64,000 nucleotides of DNA. Origin: Centrapalus pauciflorus (taxonomy: Eukaryota; Streptophyta; Magnoliopsida; Asterales; Asteraceae). The DNA lies in NCBI GenBank assembly GCA_020465985.1, contig JAANYP010002630.1:330753-394752 (forward strand), read 5' to 3'. The first letter of the stretch is position 1, and every line of letters begins with the position of its first letter. The notes under the pieces are model-generated. The model was not told the DNA's origin and made no database searches. It saw only the letters and a program-made list of their open reading frames with translations. Below are positions 1-13,080 of the stretch, in pieces. Made by a program: the position numbers and the translations under genes.

Positions 1-1415
1 GTTCAGTGGGGTTTCGTTATTTGAATTGTTTGAAAAATATTTATTCATTTATTTTTTATATTTATTTTTGTAATTAATATTTTAGACCCCGCAGCAACGC
101 GCGGGTCTTCAATAAATTTGTGTTATCTTTTATTTAACGTCTTTAAAATTAATTTTTTTTAATTTTAAACTTTTCATAATACACCCTTATATTTGTGTTA
201 CCTTTTATTTAACGTCTTTAATTTAATAAATTTTTGTTTAGTCCTCTTTTAGCATTTATTATTACAATATTTTATTACACATTTAAAATTATGATTTTAA
301 TTATACATATGTTTGAAGTTATCTTTTAAAACTATTACATTATGTTTAATTGTATGAAAAAAACTTTAATTATTCAAATGCACGATACAAATTTTTAATG
401 CAGTTGTCTTATAATTAAAATGGAACTATTTAGTATTTAAACTTTTTTTAGTAATTATGATCATGTATAACATTGAACGTACAAACAATTCAAACAAAGA
501 GTGAAATTGGAAATCAAAAAACAATACCAATGATATTGTCTTATAATTGGTTTTCTAGATTTTGTAATGCTAAAATTACAAACAATGTATTATTAAATCG
601 GATCGGAACCATAATTAACTAATTAAATATTCATAACCATAATATGAAAATTTGACATTGAATCGTCAATTTAATTTGTTGGTTTTCCAACCAAATCAAA
701 AAAATTTATAACGGTCGGGATCAACCAACCACGTTTTTTCTTCTTTTTTTTATTAATTTTAAATTTAAATTTTTCATAACACATCATTATCTTAGTGTTA
801 TCTTTTATTTAACCATTTTATTTTAATAAATTTTCGTTTAGTACTCATTTAACATTTATTATTACAACATTTTCTTATACACTTAAAATTATGATTTTAA
901 TTGTACTTATGTTTGGAGTTGTCTTTCGAAACTACTATATTATTTTTAATTGTATGAAAAAAGACTTTATTATTCAAATGCACGAGACAAATTCTAATGC
1001 AGTTGTTTTATAATTAAAATGTAACTATTTAACATTTACATTTTTTTTATTAAATATGATCATGTATAACATTGAACATTACTATTTTAATATCCATTAT
1101 AAATTTTTTTGATTTGATCGTAAAACAAACAAATTAAATTGACGATTAAGTCTAATCAATGTCAAATTTTCATATTATGGTTATGAATATTTAATTAGTT
1201 AATTCTGGTTCCGATCCGATTTAATAAGACATTGTTTGTAATTTTAGCATTGCAAAATCCAGAAAGTCAATCATAAGAACCAACTAACTGTATTATTTGT
1301 CTTGCTTTTTGAAATATCAACTTTTCAATTTCACTTTTTGTTTGAATTGTTAGTATTTTTCTTTATTTATTTTTGTAATTAATATTTTAAACCCCGCAGC
1401 AACGCGCGAGTGTCA
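1..1415. repeat. Helitron-like repeat patchwork with two tail hairpins
   Basis: Two copies of a GC-rich hairpin motif (CCCGCAGCAACGCGCG) stand at about 88-103 and 1393-1408, each preceded by the same AT-rich leader (about 20-87 and 1330-1392). Such hairpins are typical of plant Helitron 3' ends. The second is followed by AACTCGT, which could be a decayed CTAGT end. Between them, 158-480 is directly repeated at about 752-1078, and 531-710 is present inverted at about 1095-1290. No coding sequence is seen. The most likely reading is a non-autonomous Helitron family with tandem or nested ends; boundaries are uncertain because the left side runs off the window. Confidence 0.55.
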
Positions 1416-1609
1416 GTAACTCGTTTATAATATATAAGATGTATATAATAATATTTAACCATCTTATCTTATATAATGGTAGCTTATAAAATCACGTATT
1501 ACGTGAATAATTTTTGATAAATAAATAGTTATACTCCTAAAAGAACTTAAATTTAAATTATATAAATATTAATTCTTATTAATAAATTCAAAAAAACTAC
1601 AAGTATTTT

Positions 1610-3442
1610 TGTAACATCCGTTAATTTGACCTGGTACGTGGAATTATTTCAGTGGATAAATAATTTATTAATATTGGGTTGGTCCAATTATATCCCGTTT
1701 CGTGGATTGATACGTGTCGGGATTGGGGTTTGCGTGTCATCGGGTTATAATTTTAATGAACGGATTATATGTTTGAGATCGTGGGATTAAATGGGCTAAA
1801 TGGGCATTAATAGTGAAAATGTGATATCGGGTTCGGGTTAATGGGTTCGGGACCGGCTAAAATAGAAACGTACATATAGATGCTTATCTTCTTTCTCCCT
1901 TATCCATAGTGTGAACCCTAAGTGTGTGTGCTTATAGGTGTTGTGTGTGTGAATTGAGATATTCCAGCAGCAAAGACCTTGGTGCGAACTAAATTAAGTG
2001 CAGAATCTTGAAGTAATCACCATCATCTTCTCCATTCCTTGTGTTTTGAAGCTCCAAGGTAAGGGTATTCTAATTTCATGGCTTCAATTTGAGTAATTGA
2101 TGTGAAGATGTGTAAGGTAGCTTCTAAGTTGTAAAAGAGAGTTATATGCTGCTGTTGTATGATTATGTATGTGTTTTGAGGTTAAATCGAGTGTGGAAGG
2201 AGTTGTAACTCCTGGGCAGAGCTGAAAATCGCTGTGCAAGAACAGGGGTTTCGCGGTGTCGCGGCGCGACCACCAGAGAGTCCGCGGCGCGACCAAGGAC
2301 CTGCAGAAGAAATCTGAAATTAGTCTTGTGAATTGAGTTTGGGCCAAATTGTGTCGGGTTTCCTTCGAGATTGCTCGGGTTGGGTTTTGTTTGGATTGGG
2401 GTCTTGTTTGGGATCGTTTTGAGTTGGGTTTTGGGTCGGGTCCAGGTATCGGTTGAGTTTCGGTTTCGTGGGGGTTATCGGGTCGAATTGAATTCGGGTC
2501 TTTGTGATTATGTGATTAATATTATTCGGACTGGGTTTGATCGTTGGGATATCTATATGTTACAGGGACTAGCGGATCTCGAGCCGGATTTGATCAGGGC
2601 GTTCAGACTTCGGGGAATCAATCAGGTGAGTACTCGAGACGTTTTCTAAACGCGCGCCATCTTTTACGTTATAGTTGAATAGCTATATTGTGCGTGTTTA
2701 TATATATGAGACAGGGATGTGAACCTCAGGTATACTCTATTCCTTATACGTGTTATGTATGAGATGAGAGATCGGTTCGGGGGTCCGTGATGAGTTCCAT
2801 ACGGACGATAAATCGCGAAGGGGAATCGCGCGGGTTGACTGTCTCTCACAGTCCTTGGGGCGTATATATACGGCAGGGCCTGTAGCCGGGTAGCTTCCGT
2901 GCTACAGGGTATTACCAACCATTGCTGTGTGCGATGTGTCCACAGGGGAGGGGTCCCCACAGGGCTCTGTGTTATTCCGATCTCATACCTATGATATTAT
3001 ACCTGAGATGTGTGGGGGCCAACAGGGACAGGGGCAGGGACAGGGAATGTGTGCTATGTGCTTATGTGCAGTGTCAACCCTCGTGTACTCACGGGCTTTA
3101 TAGCTCATGTATTCGAGTCTAACATGTTCAGGGAATCAGAAAGGACCTCAGCCGCAGCCGAGGTAGATCCGAGATTGATGGAAGATCTGTAATAGTATCG
3201 TATCTTGTATAGAACGGTTTGTAATAGTTGTTTTGGGAATTGTGTATCCAGTAATCGGGATGATATGTTTAGTTAATCTAGGATTATGATTGTATCGTGT
3301 TTAACCTTATGTATGAAGTTTAAAGTTTTAATTAGCCGTAATCTGCATTATCCTATGACACGTGCGTTATAGATCCGTTGCGTTAGTGCCACTTATGATA
3401 TTATGTTGACGTGGCAGTTCCGGGATCGGGAGGGGTGTTACA
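1610..3442 (+). repeat. 5' LTR of the chromovirus
   Basis: The repeat is 1833 bp and matches 8319-10139 along its whole length. It contains two copies of an odd palindrome of the type GTCGCGGCGCGAC near 2257-2296. Several open frames over 60 codons in it occur in both LTR copies and match no protein I recognise, so I treat them as chance frames. Transcription start and polyadenylation sites must lie here but cannot be placed by eye. Confidence 0.95.
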
Positions 3443-3445
3443 GCA

Positions 3446-3457
3446 TGGTATCAGAGC
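3446..3457 (+). other. Primer binding site, initiator tRNA-Met type
   Basis: TGGTATCAGAGC lies three bases after the 5' LTR. It is the standard complement of the 3' end of plant initiator tRNA-Met used by many LTR elements. Confidence 0.93.
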
Positions 3458-3625
3458 TTGTGGTTTGAAGCTTGAGTATCACTAGTGGATGCTTAACTTA
3501 GACCTTGTTCCGGTCCATGGGGGATCGTTTTGTGATTATATATAGTGGATTAACCGACCTGGCTTAGTGTATAACGCTGGGTAATTTATCCCTCGTGCTT
3601 AATCGTTTTGCTTTGTGCAGATTAT

Positions 3626-4398
3626 ATGGCAGATCAGGGAGAGGGTTCGGGCGCGGGTAAGCCACCCGGTGACGAGTATATTCGTAAATCCGAGCTGCTA
3701 GATGTTCTTACTGAGTTCTACAGGCAGTAGAAAGAGCAAGAAAGGGAACAGGGTCAGAGTTTGGGGCCAGTTGTTCAGCGTGCCGAGACCGGGTCAGGGG
3801 GTGGGGCATCGTCATCTTCTCAGCGGGGTGGATCTTTTAAAGATGACATGACAGGGGCTCCACCGCAATTTAGGGGTGACGGTGAGCCGGGGGCGGCCAT
3901 CGCATGGGAGCGTGAAATCGAGGCCGCGTTTCGAGTAGCACATGTCGATCCTAGAGATATGGTTGGATACGCCGCATATCAGTTACGGGGCGGAGCTTCG
4001 CAGTGGTGGAAATTGATTAAGTCGTCGATGACCGAGTCCGCCGCTTACGCCATGACTTGGGAACAGTTCAGGGCTATGTTCGAGCTCCAGTACATTCCGA
4101 GGGACGAGAGGCGAGAGATGGAGCGTCGGTTCCTCCATTTGCAGCAGGGTCATATGACAGTCCAGCAGTATGTTGATCGATTCAATGAGTACTCGCAGTT
4201 CGCGCCTCAGCATGTTGATACGGAGAGCCGTAAGGCTGATGCTTTTATTGATGGGCTTCGGTCAGATATTCGGGAGTTCGTAGGGCTACATGACACTCCG
4301 ACATTTGCTAGAGCCCTTGAGATGGCCCGCATGAGGGAGCGGGAGATTCTAAAGCAGAGAGAGCAACCCTCTTCCCAGAGGCAGCGTACTGGACAGCT
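3626..4398 (+). pseudogene. gag of the chromovirus, broken
   Basis: The likely start is the ATG at 3626. Codon 35 is a TAG stop (3728-3730), and the frame then stays open through a retrotransposon gag domain (motifs RGGASQWW, YIPRDERRE, YVDRFNEYS at about 3985-4200). Near 4380-4398 the reading frame shifts: from about 4399 the Q/S/G-rich linker and the two zinc knuckles continue in another frame. In intact relatives gag and pol are usually one frame. The shift and the stop mean this copy gives no full gag. An overlapping frame that runs on to 4963 is nonsense after the shift. Confidence 0.9.
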
Positions 4399-7300
4399 GA
4401 GCAGCCGGCTAGCGTATGGAGATCTTCCGGGGACGCTCCTAGTGACCAGCGTCCGGATCAGTGGCAGTTTTCAGGTCAGGGTTTTGGGCAGACTTCAGGG
4501 CAAGGGTCGGGACAGAGACGTGATAGGGACCTGGGTCGAGATCGCCGATCGAGGTGTCAGGGCCAGAGTCAGGGATCTGGAGCGCAGAGCCAGAGTAGTG
4601 TGGGAAAGGGGTCCCAGGCGTCCGGTAGCCGTGTCGAGAGCTCTTATGGAGATCGGGAGTGCCCGAAATGTCACCGGCTCCATTCGGGCCAGTGTTTGTC
4701 TGGGCAGCCGCGTTGCTTCCGGTGCGGCCAGCGGGGCCACGCCGCGTCAGTTTGTACAGTTCCGGAGCCGTTGTGTTTTAGATGTGGGAGACCAGGGCAT
4801 CGTGTCAGAGATTGTCCAGAGTCGGGGCCGGCAGTACAGGGAGCTAGCTCGAGTGGAGCCAGGGCCGAGCCGTCGTCATCCAGCCGCCATGAGACAGTTC
4901 CGAGAGGCCGCGGGCGAGTGTTTCAGGCGACTGCAGAGGAGGCACGGGATGCCACAGATGTAGTTTCGGGTACGTATATCCTTAACGGACTTCGAGCTCA
5001 TGTATTGTTTGATTCCAGGGCCGATCGCTCCTATGTGTCTGTTATATTTTGTGCGTATTTTAGTATGTCTCCTTCTTCTTTGTCGCATCCGTTGGTTGTC
5101 GAGAGGGTCGATGGGAGTTCGATGTTAGTGAGTCGGGTTTATCGGGACTGTGTGTTAGAGATAGATTCTCATCAGTTTGCGATCGATTTGCTGCCGATTG
5201 AGATCAGTAGCTTCGATGTGATTGTGGGTATGGACTGGTTGACTGCAAGACGGGCTGATATTCTGTGTGCCAAGAAGATCATCCGTATACCCATTTCTGA
5301 TAGTGAGAGTGTGATTGTCTATGGGGAGCGCCGTAAGGGAGATATCGGGATCGTGTTTATGGCCAGGGCTCAGAGGTATGTCTCTAAGCGGTGTGAGACC
5401 TTCCTAGCTTATGTGGTTGACGCGAGGAAGGAAAAGAAGACCTTAGAGGATATTCCTGTGATTCGTGAGTTCCCTGAGGTATTCCCAGAGGAGTTGCCTG
5501 GGTTGCCGCCAGATCGCCAAGTAGAGTTCAGAATAGATCTTGTTCCGGGGGCGGTGCTGATTGCTAAGACGCCTTATAGGCTAGCACCGACAGAGATGCG
5601 AGAGCTAATGTCTCAGTTGCAGGAGCTCCTGGATCGTGGATTTATCCGTCCTAGTTCGTCGCCGTGGGGTGCGCCGGTATTATTTGTGAAAAAGAAGGAC
5701 GGCAGCATGCGGATGTGTATCGACTATAGGGAGTTGAATAAAGTGACTGTGAAGAATCGTTATCCGCTTCCACGTATCGACGACCTGTTTGATCAGCTCC
5801 AGGGCACGAGTTTCTTCTCCAAGATCGACTTGCGATCTGGTTATCATCAGTTGAGGGTCAGGGACGAGGATGTGCCGAAGACAGCATTCCGGACTCGTTA
5901 TGGGCACTACGAGTTCCTTGTGATGCCTTTCGGTTTGACCAACGCACCCGCCGCTTTCATGGATTTGATGAATCGGGTGTGTAGAGCTATGTTGGATAGA
6001 TTCGTGATCGTGTTCATCGATGATATCCTTATCTATTCGCGGAATGCCGGGGACCACGAGCAGCACCTCCGAGAGGTTTTGACAGTGCTGCGCAGGGAGA
6101 AACTGTACGCGAAGTTCTCCAAATGCGAATTTTGGCTTCGGGAAGTGCAGTTTTTGGGTCATGTGGTCAGTGACGAGGGTATAAAAGTGGATCCGGCCAA
6201 AATTGAGGCAGTGATGAGTTGGGAGCCTCCGAGATCAGTGCCCGAGATTCGTAGTTTTCTGGGTCTTGCCGGGTATTATAGACGCTTCATCCAGGATTTC
6301 TCGAGAATCGCCTTGCCGTTGACGAGATTGACACGGCAGTCCGTTCCGTTTGAGTGGTCCGAGGATCAGGAGCGTGCGTTTCGAGAATTGAAGACCCGGT
6401 TGTGTCAGGCTCCAGTGTTAGCCTTGCCGGAGGGTACCGATGATTTTGTGGTGTACTGTGATGCTTCGGGATTAGGGTTGGGCTGTGTTTTGATGCAGCA
6501 AGGGAAAGTGATCGCCTATGCCTCGCGCCAGCTGAAGACTTACGAGGAAAACCATACCGTGCACGATTTAGAGCTAGACGTCATTGTGTTCGCGTTGAAG
6601 ATTTGGCGCCATTATCTGTATGGGTCTCGGTTTATTGTGTATACTGACCATAAAAGTCTTCAGTATCTGTTCAGCCAGAAAGATCTGAATATGCGACAGC
6701 GCCGTAGCCTTGAGTTGCTTAAGGACTACGATTGTGAGATTCAGTACCACCCGGGTCGGGCTAATGTGGTAGCTGATGCGCTGAGCCGTAGGGTATGCGG
6801 CCAGACTATGATATCTAGGGCTTCGAGGCTTGAGATTACCTCGACATTGACTGATAGTCTGAGACTAGCGCAGCAGGAGGGCCTGCGGGGTGATAATGTA
6901 AAAAGGAAACGTCTGACCGGGCAGCTTGAGTCGCTGATCAGGGACGATCGCGGGTTATATGTGTTTCATGATAGGGTCTGGGTCCCGAGGGTTGGGAATT
7001 TGCGGCAGTTGATTCTTGATGAGTCGCATCGATCGAGGCTATCTGTGCATCCGGGGAGTACTAAGATGTACCGCGATCTCCGTGACTTCTACTGGTGGCC
7101 GGGAATGAAAAGGGATGTGGGCCGATATGTCGAGCAGTGTATTACGTGTCTCAGAGTCAAAGCCGAGCATCAGAAGCCGCACGGGCATCTGCAGCCGTTG
7201 GAAATCCCCGAGTGGAAGTGGTACCATATCACGATGGATTTCATTGTGAGGCTTCCACGCACGGTCCACAGGAACGATATGATCTGGGTTGTAGTGGATC

Positions 7301-8283
7301 GACTAACGAAGAGTGCGCACTTCTTAGCCGTTCGGGGTACTATCACCATGGATCAGTTAGCGAGACTGTATATCAACGAGGTGGTATCGCGGCATGGGAT
7401 TCCGATGTCGATTACTTCGGACAGAGATACGCGGTTTACGTCTCGTTTCTGGCAGAGTTTCCAGCGGGAATTGGGCACCAGGGTTCAGCTGAGCACGACG
7501 TATAGACCGCAGACTAACGGGCAGACCGAGCGTACCAATCAGACCCTCGAGGGTATGTTGCGGGCGTGTGCTATCGACTTCAGTGGTAACTAGGATGTGC
7601 ATTTGCCATTGGTTGAATTCGCCTATAATAACAGTTATCACGCCACGATTAAAATGGCTCCGTTTGAGGCACTATATGGGCGTAAGTGCCTGACCCCAGT
7701 GTGTTGGGGCGAGGTCGGTGAGCGACCTATCAATGGGCCGGAGCTACTCCAGGAGACTAGTGACAAAGTGGCTGTGATTCGGGAGCATATGAGGGTCGCC
7801 CAGAGCCGTCAAAAGAGCTATGCCGATCGATGTCTGAAAGAGCTGGAGTTCAGTGTCGGGGACCGAGTCTTGCTAAAGGTGTCGCCGTGGAAAAGGGTTA
7901 TCCGGTTCAGACAGCGTGGGAAACTGAGTCCGCGGTATATCGGGCCGTTCGAGATTGTTGAGAGAGTCCGGGATCAGGCCTATCGACTGCAATTGCCTTC
8001 GGAGTTGGCCGGTGTGCACGATACGTTTCATGTGAGTCATCTCCGGAAGTGTCTGGCTACAGATGATCAATATGTGCCCTTATCCGAGATTACAGTCGAT
8101 GATCAGCTGCGATATGTGGAGCAGCCCGAGGCCGTTACCGATAGAAAGATCAAGAAGCTGAGAAATAAAGAGATTGCCTTGGTACTCGTTCAGTGGAGAC
8201 ACCATAAGGGTACCAACGCTACCTGGGAGCCCGAGTTAGAGATGCGATCAAGATATCCTCACCTATTCCAGAGTTCGAATTAG
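4399..8283 (+). pseudogene. Nucleocapsid-pol polyprotein of the chromovirus, broken
   Basis: One frame runs from the linker through two CCHC zinc knuckles (about 4708-4815), an aspartic protease, reverse transcriptase, RNase H, integrase and a chromodomain. The protease active site reads DSRA at 5011-5022 where the family has DSGA. The polymerase motif is FIDD (6013-6024). RNase H shows YCDAS and TDHKSL. The integrase has an HHCC finger and a DDE core. A TAG at 7591-7593 cuts the integrase where relatives have tryptophan; the frame resumes to 8283 and ends in a chromodomain (motif VQWRHHKGTNATWEPE). Chromodomains in this group are thought to steer integration to particular chromatin. Confidence 0.95.
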
Positions 8284-8304
8284 ATTCCGGGACGGAATCT
8301 CTTT

Positions 8305-8316
8305 AAGAGGGGAGGA
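8305..8316 (+). other. Polypurine tract
   Basis: AAGAGGGGAGGA directly precedes TTT and the 3' LTR. It fits the plus-strand primer site of the element. Confidence 0.85.
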
Positions 8317-8318
8317 TT

Positions 8319-10139
8319 TGTAACATCCGTTAATTTGACCTGGTACGTGGAATTATTTTAGTGGATAAATAATTTATTAATATTGGGTTGGTCCAATTAT
8401 ATCCCGTTTCGTGGATTGATACGTGTCGGGATTGGGGTTTGCGTGTCATCGGGTTATAATTTTAATGAACGGATTATATTTTTGAGATCGTGGGATTAAA
8501 TGGGTTAAATGGGCATTAATAGTGAAAATGTGATATCGGGTTCGGGTTAATGGGTTCGGGACCAGCTAAAATAGAAACGTACATATAGATGCTTATCTTC
8601 TTTCTCCCTTATCCATAGTGTGAACCCTAAGTGTGTGTGCTTATAGGTGTTGTGTGTGTGAATTGAGATATTCCAGCAGCAAAGACCTTGGTGCGAACTA
8701 AATTAAGTGCAGAATCTTGAAGTAATCACCATCATCTTCTCCATTCCTTGTGTTTTGAAGCTCCAAGGTAAGGGTATTCTAATTTCATGGCTTCAATTTG
8801 AGTAATTGATGTGAAGATGTGTAAGGTAGCTTCTAAGTTGTAAAAGAGAGTTATATGCTGCTGTTGTATGATTATGTATGTGTTTTGAGGTTAAAAATCG
8901 AGTGTGGAAGGAGTTGTAACTCCTGGGCAGAGCTGAAAATCGCTGTGCAAGAACAGGGGTTTCGCGGTGTCGCGGCGCGGCCACCAGAGAGTCCGCGGCG
9001 CGACCAAGGACCTGCAGAAGAAATCCGAAATTAGTCTTGTGAATTGTGTTTGGGCCAAATTGTGTCGGGTTTCTTCGAGATTGCTCGGGTTGGGTTTTGT
9101 TTGGATTGGGGTCTTGTTTGGGATCGTTTTGAGTCGGGTTTTGGGTCAGGTCCGGGTATCGGTTGAGTTTCGGTTTCGTGGGGGTTGTCGGGTCGAATTG
9201 AATTCGGGTCTTTGTGATTATGTGATTAATATTATTAAGACTGGTTTGATCGTTGGGATATCTATATGTTACAGGGACTAGCGGATCTCGAGCCGGATTT
9301 GATCAGGGCGTTCAGACTTCGGGGAATCAATCAGGTGAGTACTCGAGACGTTTTCTAAACGCGCGCCATCTTTTACGTTATAGTTGAATAGCTATATTGT
9401 GCGTGTTTATATATATGAGACAGGGACGTGAACCTCAGGTATACTCTATTCCTTATACGTGTTATGTATGAGATGTGAGATCGGTTCGGGGGTCCGTGAT
9501 GAGTTCCATACGGACGATAAATCGCGAAGGGGAATCGCGCGGGTTGACTGTCCCTCACAGTCCTTGGGGCGTATATATACGGCAGGGCCTGTAGCCGGGT
9601 AGCTTCCGTGCTACAGGGTATTACCGACCATTGCTGTGTGCGATGTGTCCACAGGGGAGGGCTCTGTGCTATTCCGATCTCATACCTGTGATATTATACC
9701 TGAGATGTGTGTGGGGCAACAGGGACAGGGGCAGGGACAGGGAATGTGTGCTATGTGCTTATGTGTAGTGTCAACCCTCGTTTACTCACGGGCTTTATAG
9801 CTCATGTATTCGAGTCTAACATGTTCAGGGAATCAGAAAGGACCTCAGCCGCAGCCGAGGTAGATCCGAGATTGATGGAAGATCTGTAATAGTATCGTAT
9901 CTTATATAGAACGGTTTGTAATAATTGTTTTGGGAATTGTGTATCCAGTAATCGGGATGATATGTTTAGTTAATCTGGGATTATGATTGTATCGTGTTTA
10001 ACCTTATGTATGAAGTTTAAAGTTTTAATTAGCCGTAATCTGCATTATCCTATGACACGTGCGTTATAGATCCGTTGCGTTAGTGCCACTTATGATATTA
10101 TGTTGACGTGACATTTCCAGGATCGGGAGGGGTGTTACA
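8319..10139 (+). repeat. 3' LTR of the chromovirus
   Basis: The repeat is 1821 bp and ends in GGTGTTACA, followed by the ATTTT target duplication. The main length difference from the 5' LTR is a 12 bp deletion near 9659. Confidence 0.95.
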
Positions 10140-10203
10140 ATTTTTCATATAAATATTATCCATCTATCTTTCTAAATATATGCAAAAAGTAGTTATTTTT
10201 TAA

Positions 10204-11415
10204 TCTATATAATAAATGATACACAAATTGTCACATTTCGCCTTCATGTTTTACCTGAATGATAAATACAAATATAAAATAAAATAAAATACGAATACAA
10301 ATATAAATATGAAATATAATATAAATACAAATATAAAATAAAAGATAAATACAATTTATGTAAAACGTAACGTTTGTATACTTTTTATAACAATAAACAT
10401 AATGTTTATGAAATATGATTTTATTAATACTACATTATATTTACTTTTTAAACACTTAATATTATTTATTAATATTTATAGATATTAAAAAAATAAAAAG
10501 TGTATTTATCTTATATTTTATTTTAAAAATAATAATGTTTTTTTTTTTTTATTTTTTCTGGTTTTTTATTAGTATTGTATTTTTTTTCATTCAAAAAATA
10601 ATTCTATTTATTTTAATTTTTTATTTTAAAGTTTTTATCATATGTTAGATATTTTTTAATTAATATAATTTAATATGTATGTATAAAATGGTTGAAATTT
10701 GAAAAGAGGAGAGACAGTACTTGGCATTCAAATGTCGTACCGAGCCCCCTTTGCTTTTCCGTTGCCAGACCTTAGGACCGGTGTTTGCCATTTGGCAAAA
10801 GCCCTTACTCGTTTATTTTTTGTCGAGTCCACTTTCATGGGTCTAATAAGTTGCTAGAGACCAAAAGATACGGGTGCACATGTAATGCATTGACATGTCA
10901 AATCAATTTCGGTTATGAATTTATGACCAAAATGTAATTATTAGTTTTAATGCTTAACAATATATACTTTGACTCTAATATTTAATAAAATGTTGCAAGT
11001 TTCAACCGCATGTGTCAACCAACGATATTAAACAAATTATATGAAAATCACATGGCTTCGATTTCCATAATAAATTTGTATCTAATCTAATATATGTTCA
11101 ACATGCATTTGACTTGATTGGCAGATTATTAATGGGTAAATGATATATGAATTATACGGTTGGATATAGTTTAATGACCTAATCGTGAAAATGACCAAAA
11201 GAGGTTAGTTTTTTTTTTTTTTTTTGTAATATTAATCCCAATAATTAAAATAGGATTACATATTGATATCTATATAACAAAAGAGAACACAAATTGTTAT
11301 ATGTTGTTTTCATGCATCACCTGAATTGATAAATAAAAAAATAAAACAAAATATGAATACAAATATAAAATATAAGATAATTACAAATATAAAATAAAAG
11401 ATAAATACAATTTAT
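10204..11415. repeat. AT-rich spacer with two Helitron-like heads
   Basis: TCTATATAAYAAA-type starts at 10204 and 11269 are each followed by ACACAAATTG and then long runs of ATAAATACAAATATAAAA-like sequence. The two stretches (about 10204-10360 and 11269-11415) are diverged direct repeats. The start motif resembles plant Helitron 5' ends, but I found no convincing hairpin plus CTAG end for either. Nothing coding is seen between them. Confidence 0.4.
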
Positions 11416-11829
11416 TTTTGAAACCTATAAATATTAATAAATCATTAACTCTGTCAAACATTTGTCATTATTCAATATTTATTACATTTCTAATTATCTA
11501 ATATTTATTGATATTTATGAACATAATACAGATACATCCAAATTACATATCATATATACTTATATATGTGTCTTAAAAAATATTATGAGTTTATAAATTT
11601 ATTAAAATATATTAAACATAAATAAAAATTATACAAACAATATTAAATAAGTAAAACAAGTAAACATAACAAAATATTAATAAAATCATGTTTCCTTACA
11701 AATTTTTATTGTAATAAAATATATACACAATATGTTTTAAGTAAAATTAAAATTTTAAATTACATCGATAAATACATATAAATTTAGAAATAAAATATTT
11801 TAAAATTTGTTAAAAAAGTAACAACTATT

Positions 11830-12210
11830 AAATAATAACTATGACAAATAACAATACTGTTATTGTATTTCTTAATAGTATTAAATATTTATATATATTA
11901 CTTTTATGTTTACATAAATTTTATATAACCAATTATTTATTAAAATATATCCATATAATACGTAGGTTCATAAACCAATATAATTTAAAGATGAACACTT
12001 TAGACCTAACTCAATATATATAACCGCAAATTTTAAAATGTTGAAGAAAATGTTGGTTTATATATATACCATTTTATTAACCATGCAATATGCGGATATT
12101 TCCTAATAGGAATTATCTACATAAAATATACATAAATAGTAAATTAAAACATATAAATATTTTTTTAAAAATACAATAATAGTATTGTTATTTGTCATAA
12201 TATAATTTAT
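11830..12210. repeat. Diverged inverted repeat (fold-back)
   Basis: The stretch from 11836 containing GACAAATAACAATACTGTTA reappears inverted at about 12168-12208, with partial pairing continuing inward. A 60-codon open frame at 11841-12023 is an accident of this AT-rich arm. The rest of 11416-12899 is AT-rich and shows nothing else I can name. Confidence 0.5.
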
Positions 12211-12907
12211 CTAGGTTTCTAAATACATAGTTTTTTATATAGAACTTAATATATTTTTAGTTGATATAATATGAGATTCTAGGTTTTTATTGAACATAAT
12301 GTTTATATATTTCCTTACGTCAAACAAAATATTATGAAATATAATTTTACTAATATTATATTATTTTTGCTTTTTAAATTTAATATTGCTTGTATAATTT
12401 GTAAGTAAAAACCATAAAATGAAATAGATGAGTGGAATTTCGTATTGAATCGAATATTTTATAAACTATGATCAGTTGGACCCATTCTATTATAATATTT
12501 TTGACATGTTGGTATCCAATGAGTCAATTACATGTAAAACAAGTTAGTACGAGTTTAAGTTTAAGTTTTGTTTTTTTTCCCCTACTCATAAACATTAAGT
12601 TTAAGTTTAATTTGTTCATCAAAATGTTTGTTTCTTTTTAAAAAGTGGAGTACTTTTCCTCTAAAACTTACTTGTTATTTCCTTCTATCTTTAAAAAGGT
12701 TTTCAATTCTCTTGCAAAGATCGAATTCAAGATTCGTTTATTACATGTTTGTTGAAAGTTTTGTTTTTTCCCTTGACTTTTTCTTATAATGGTTTTCTTT
12801 ACTTCACTACCTTAAATGAAAACAAGTCAAAGTTTGAATATAGATTGGGGTTGTCATTTTGGTTTTCAATTTAAATAACAATAATTAATTTTTAATAATT
12901 TTTCAAT

Positions 12908-13080
12908 GGGCATCGCTATATGTACACCCTACTTTTCTTAATTTTTACTAATAATACACCCTTACTCACATGATTTTTGCTAATGACGTGAGACTTAATG
13001 ATTAAAAGTTAATCTTCTCTCACAGTAAGAATGAGGGCGTGTGATTAGCAATCGAGGGGGGTGTGCGTATAGAATTGCCC
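12908..13080. mobile_element. hAT-type MITE
   Basis: This 173 bp element has imperfect inverted ends (GGGCATCGCTATATGTACAC against GGGCAATTCTATACGCACAC) and a perfect 8 bp duplication TTTTCAAT at 12900-12907 and 13081-13088. The 8 bp duplication and short length fit a non-autonomous hAT element. Confidence 0.8.

Larger units (their letters stand above)
1610..10139 (+). mobile_element. Complete but defective Ty3/gypsy chromovirus (Tekay-like)
   Basis: This is an LTR retrotransposon with LTRs 1610-3442 and 8319-10139, each starting TGTAACATCC and ending GGTGTTACA. The target duplication ATTTT is perfect (1605-1609 and 10140-10144). The primer site matches initiator tRNA-Met, and a purine tract precedes the 3' LTR. 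The internal order gag, protease, reverse transcriptase, RNase H, integrase, chromodomain is that of chromoviruses; the 1.8 kb LTRs and chromodomain type suggest the Tekay/Del clade. By eye the LTRs differ at roughly 30-40 sites (about 2%) plus one 12 bp indel, so the insertion is fairly recent. It carries at least two stops, one frameshift and a changed protease motif, so it cannot make its own proteins. Confidence 0.95.

Noticed and set aside
2084..3192. Open frames of 60-98 codons inside the chromovirus 5' LTR (and the matching ones in the 3' LTR at 8793-9889)
   Set aside because: They occur in both LTRs only because the LTRs are copies, match no known protein, and several overlap on opposite strands.
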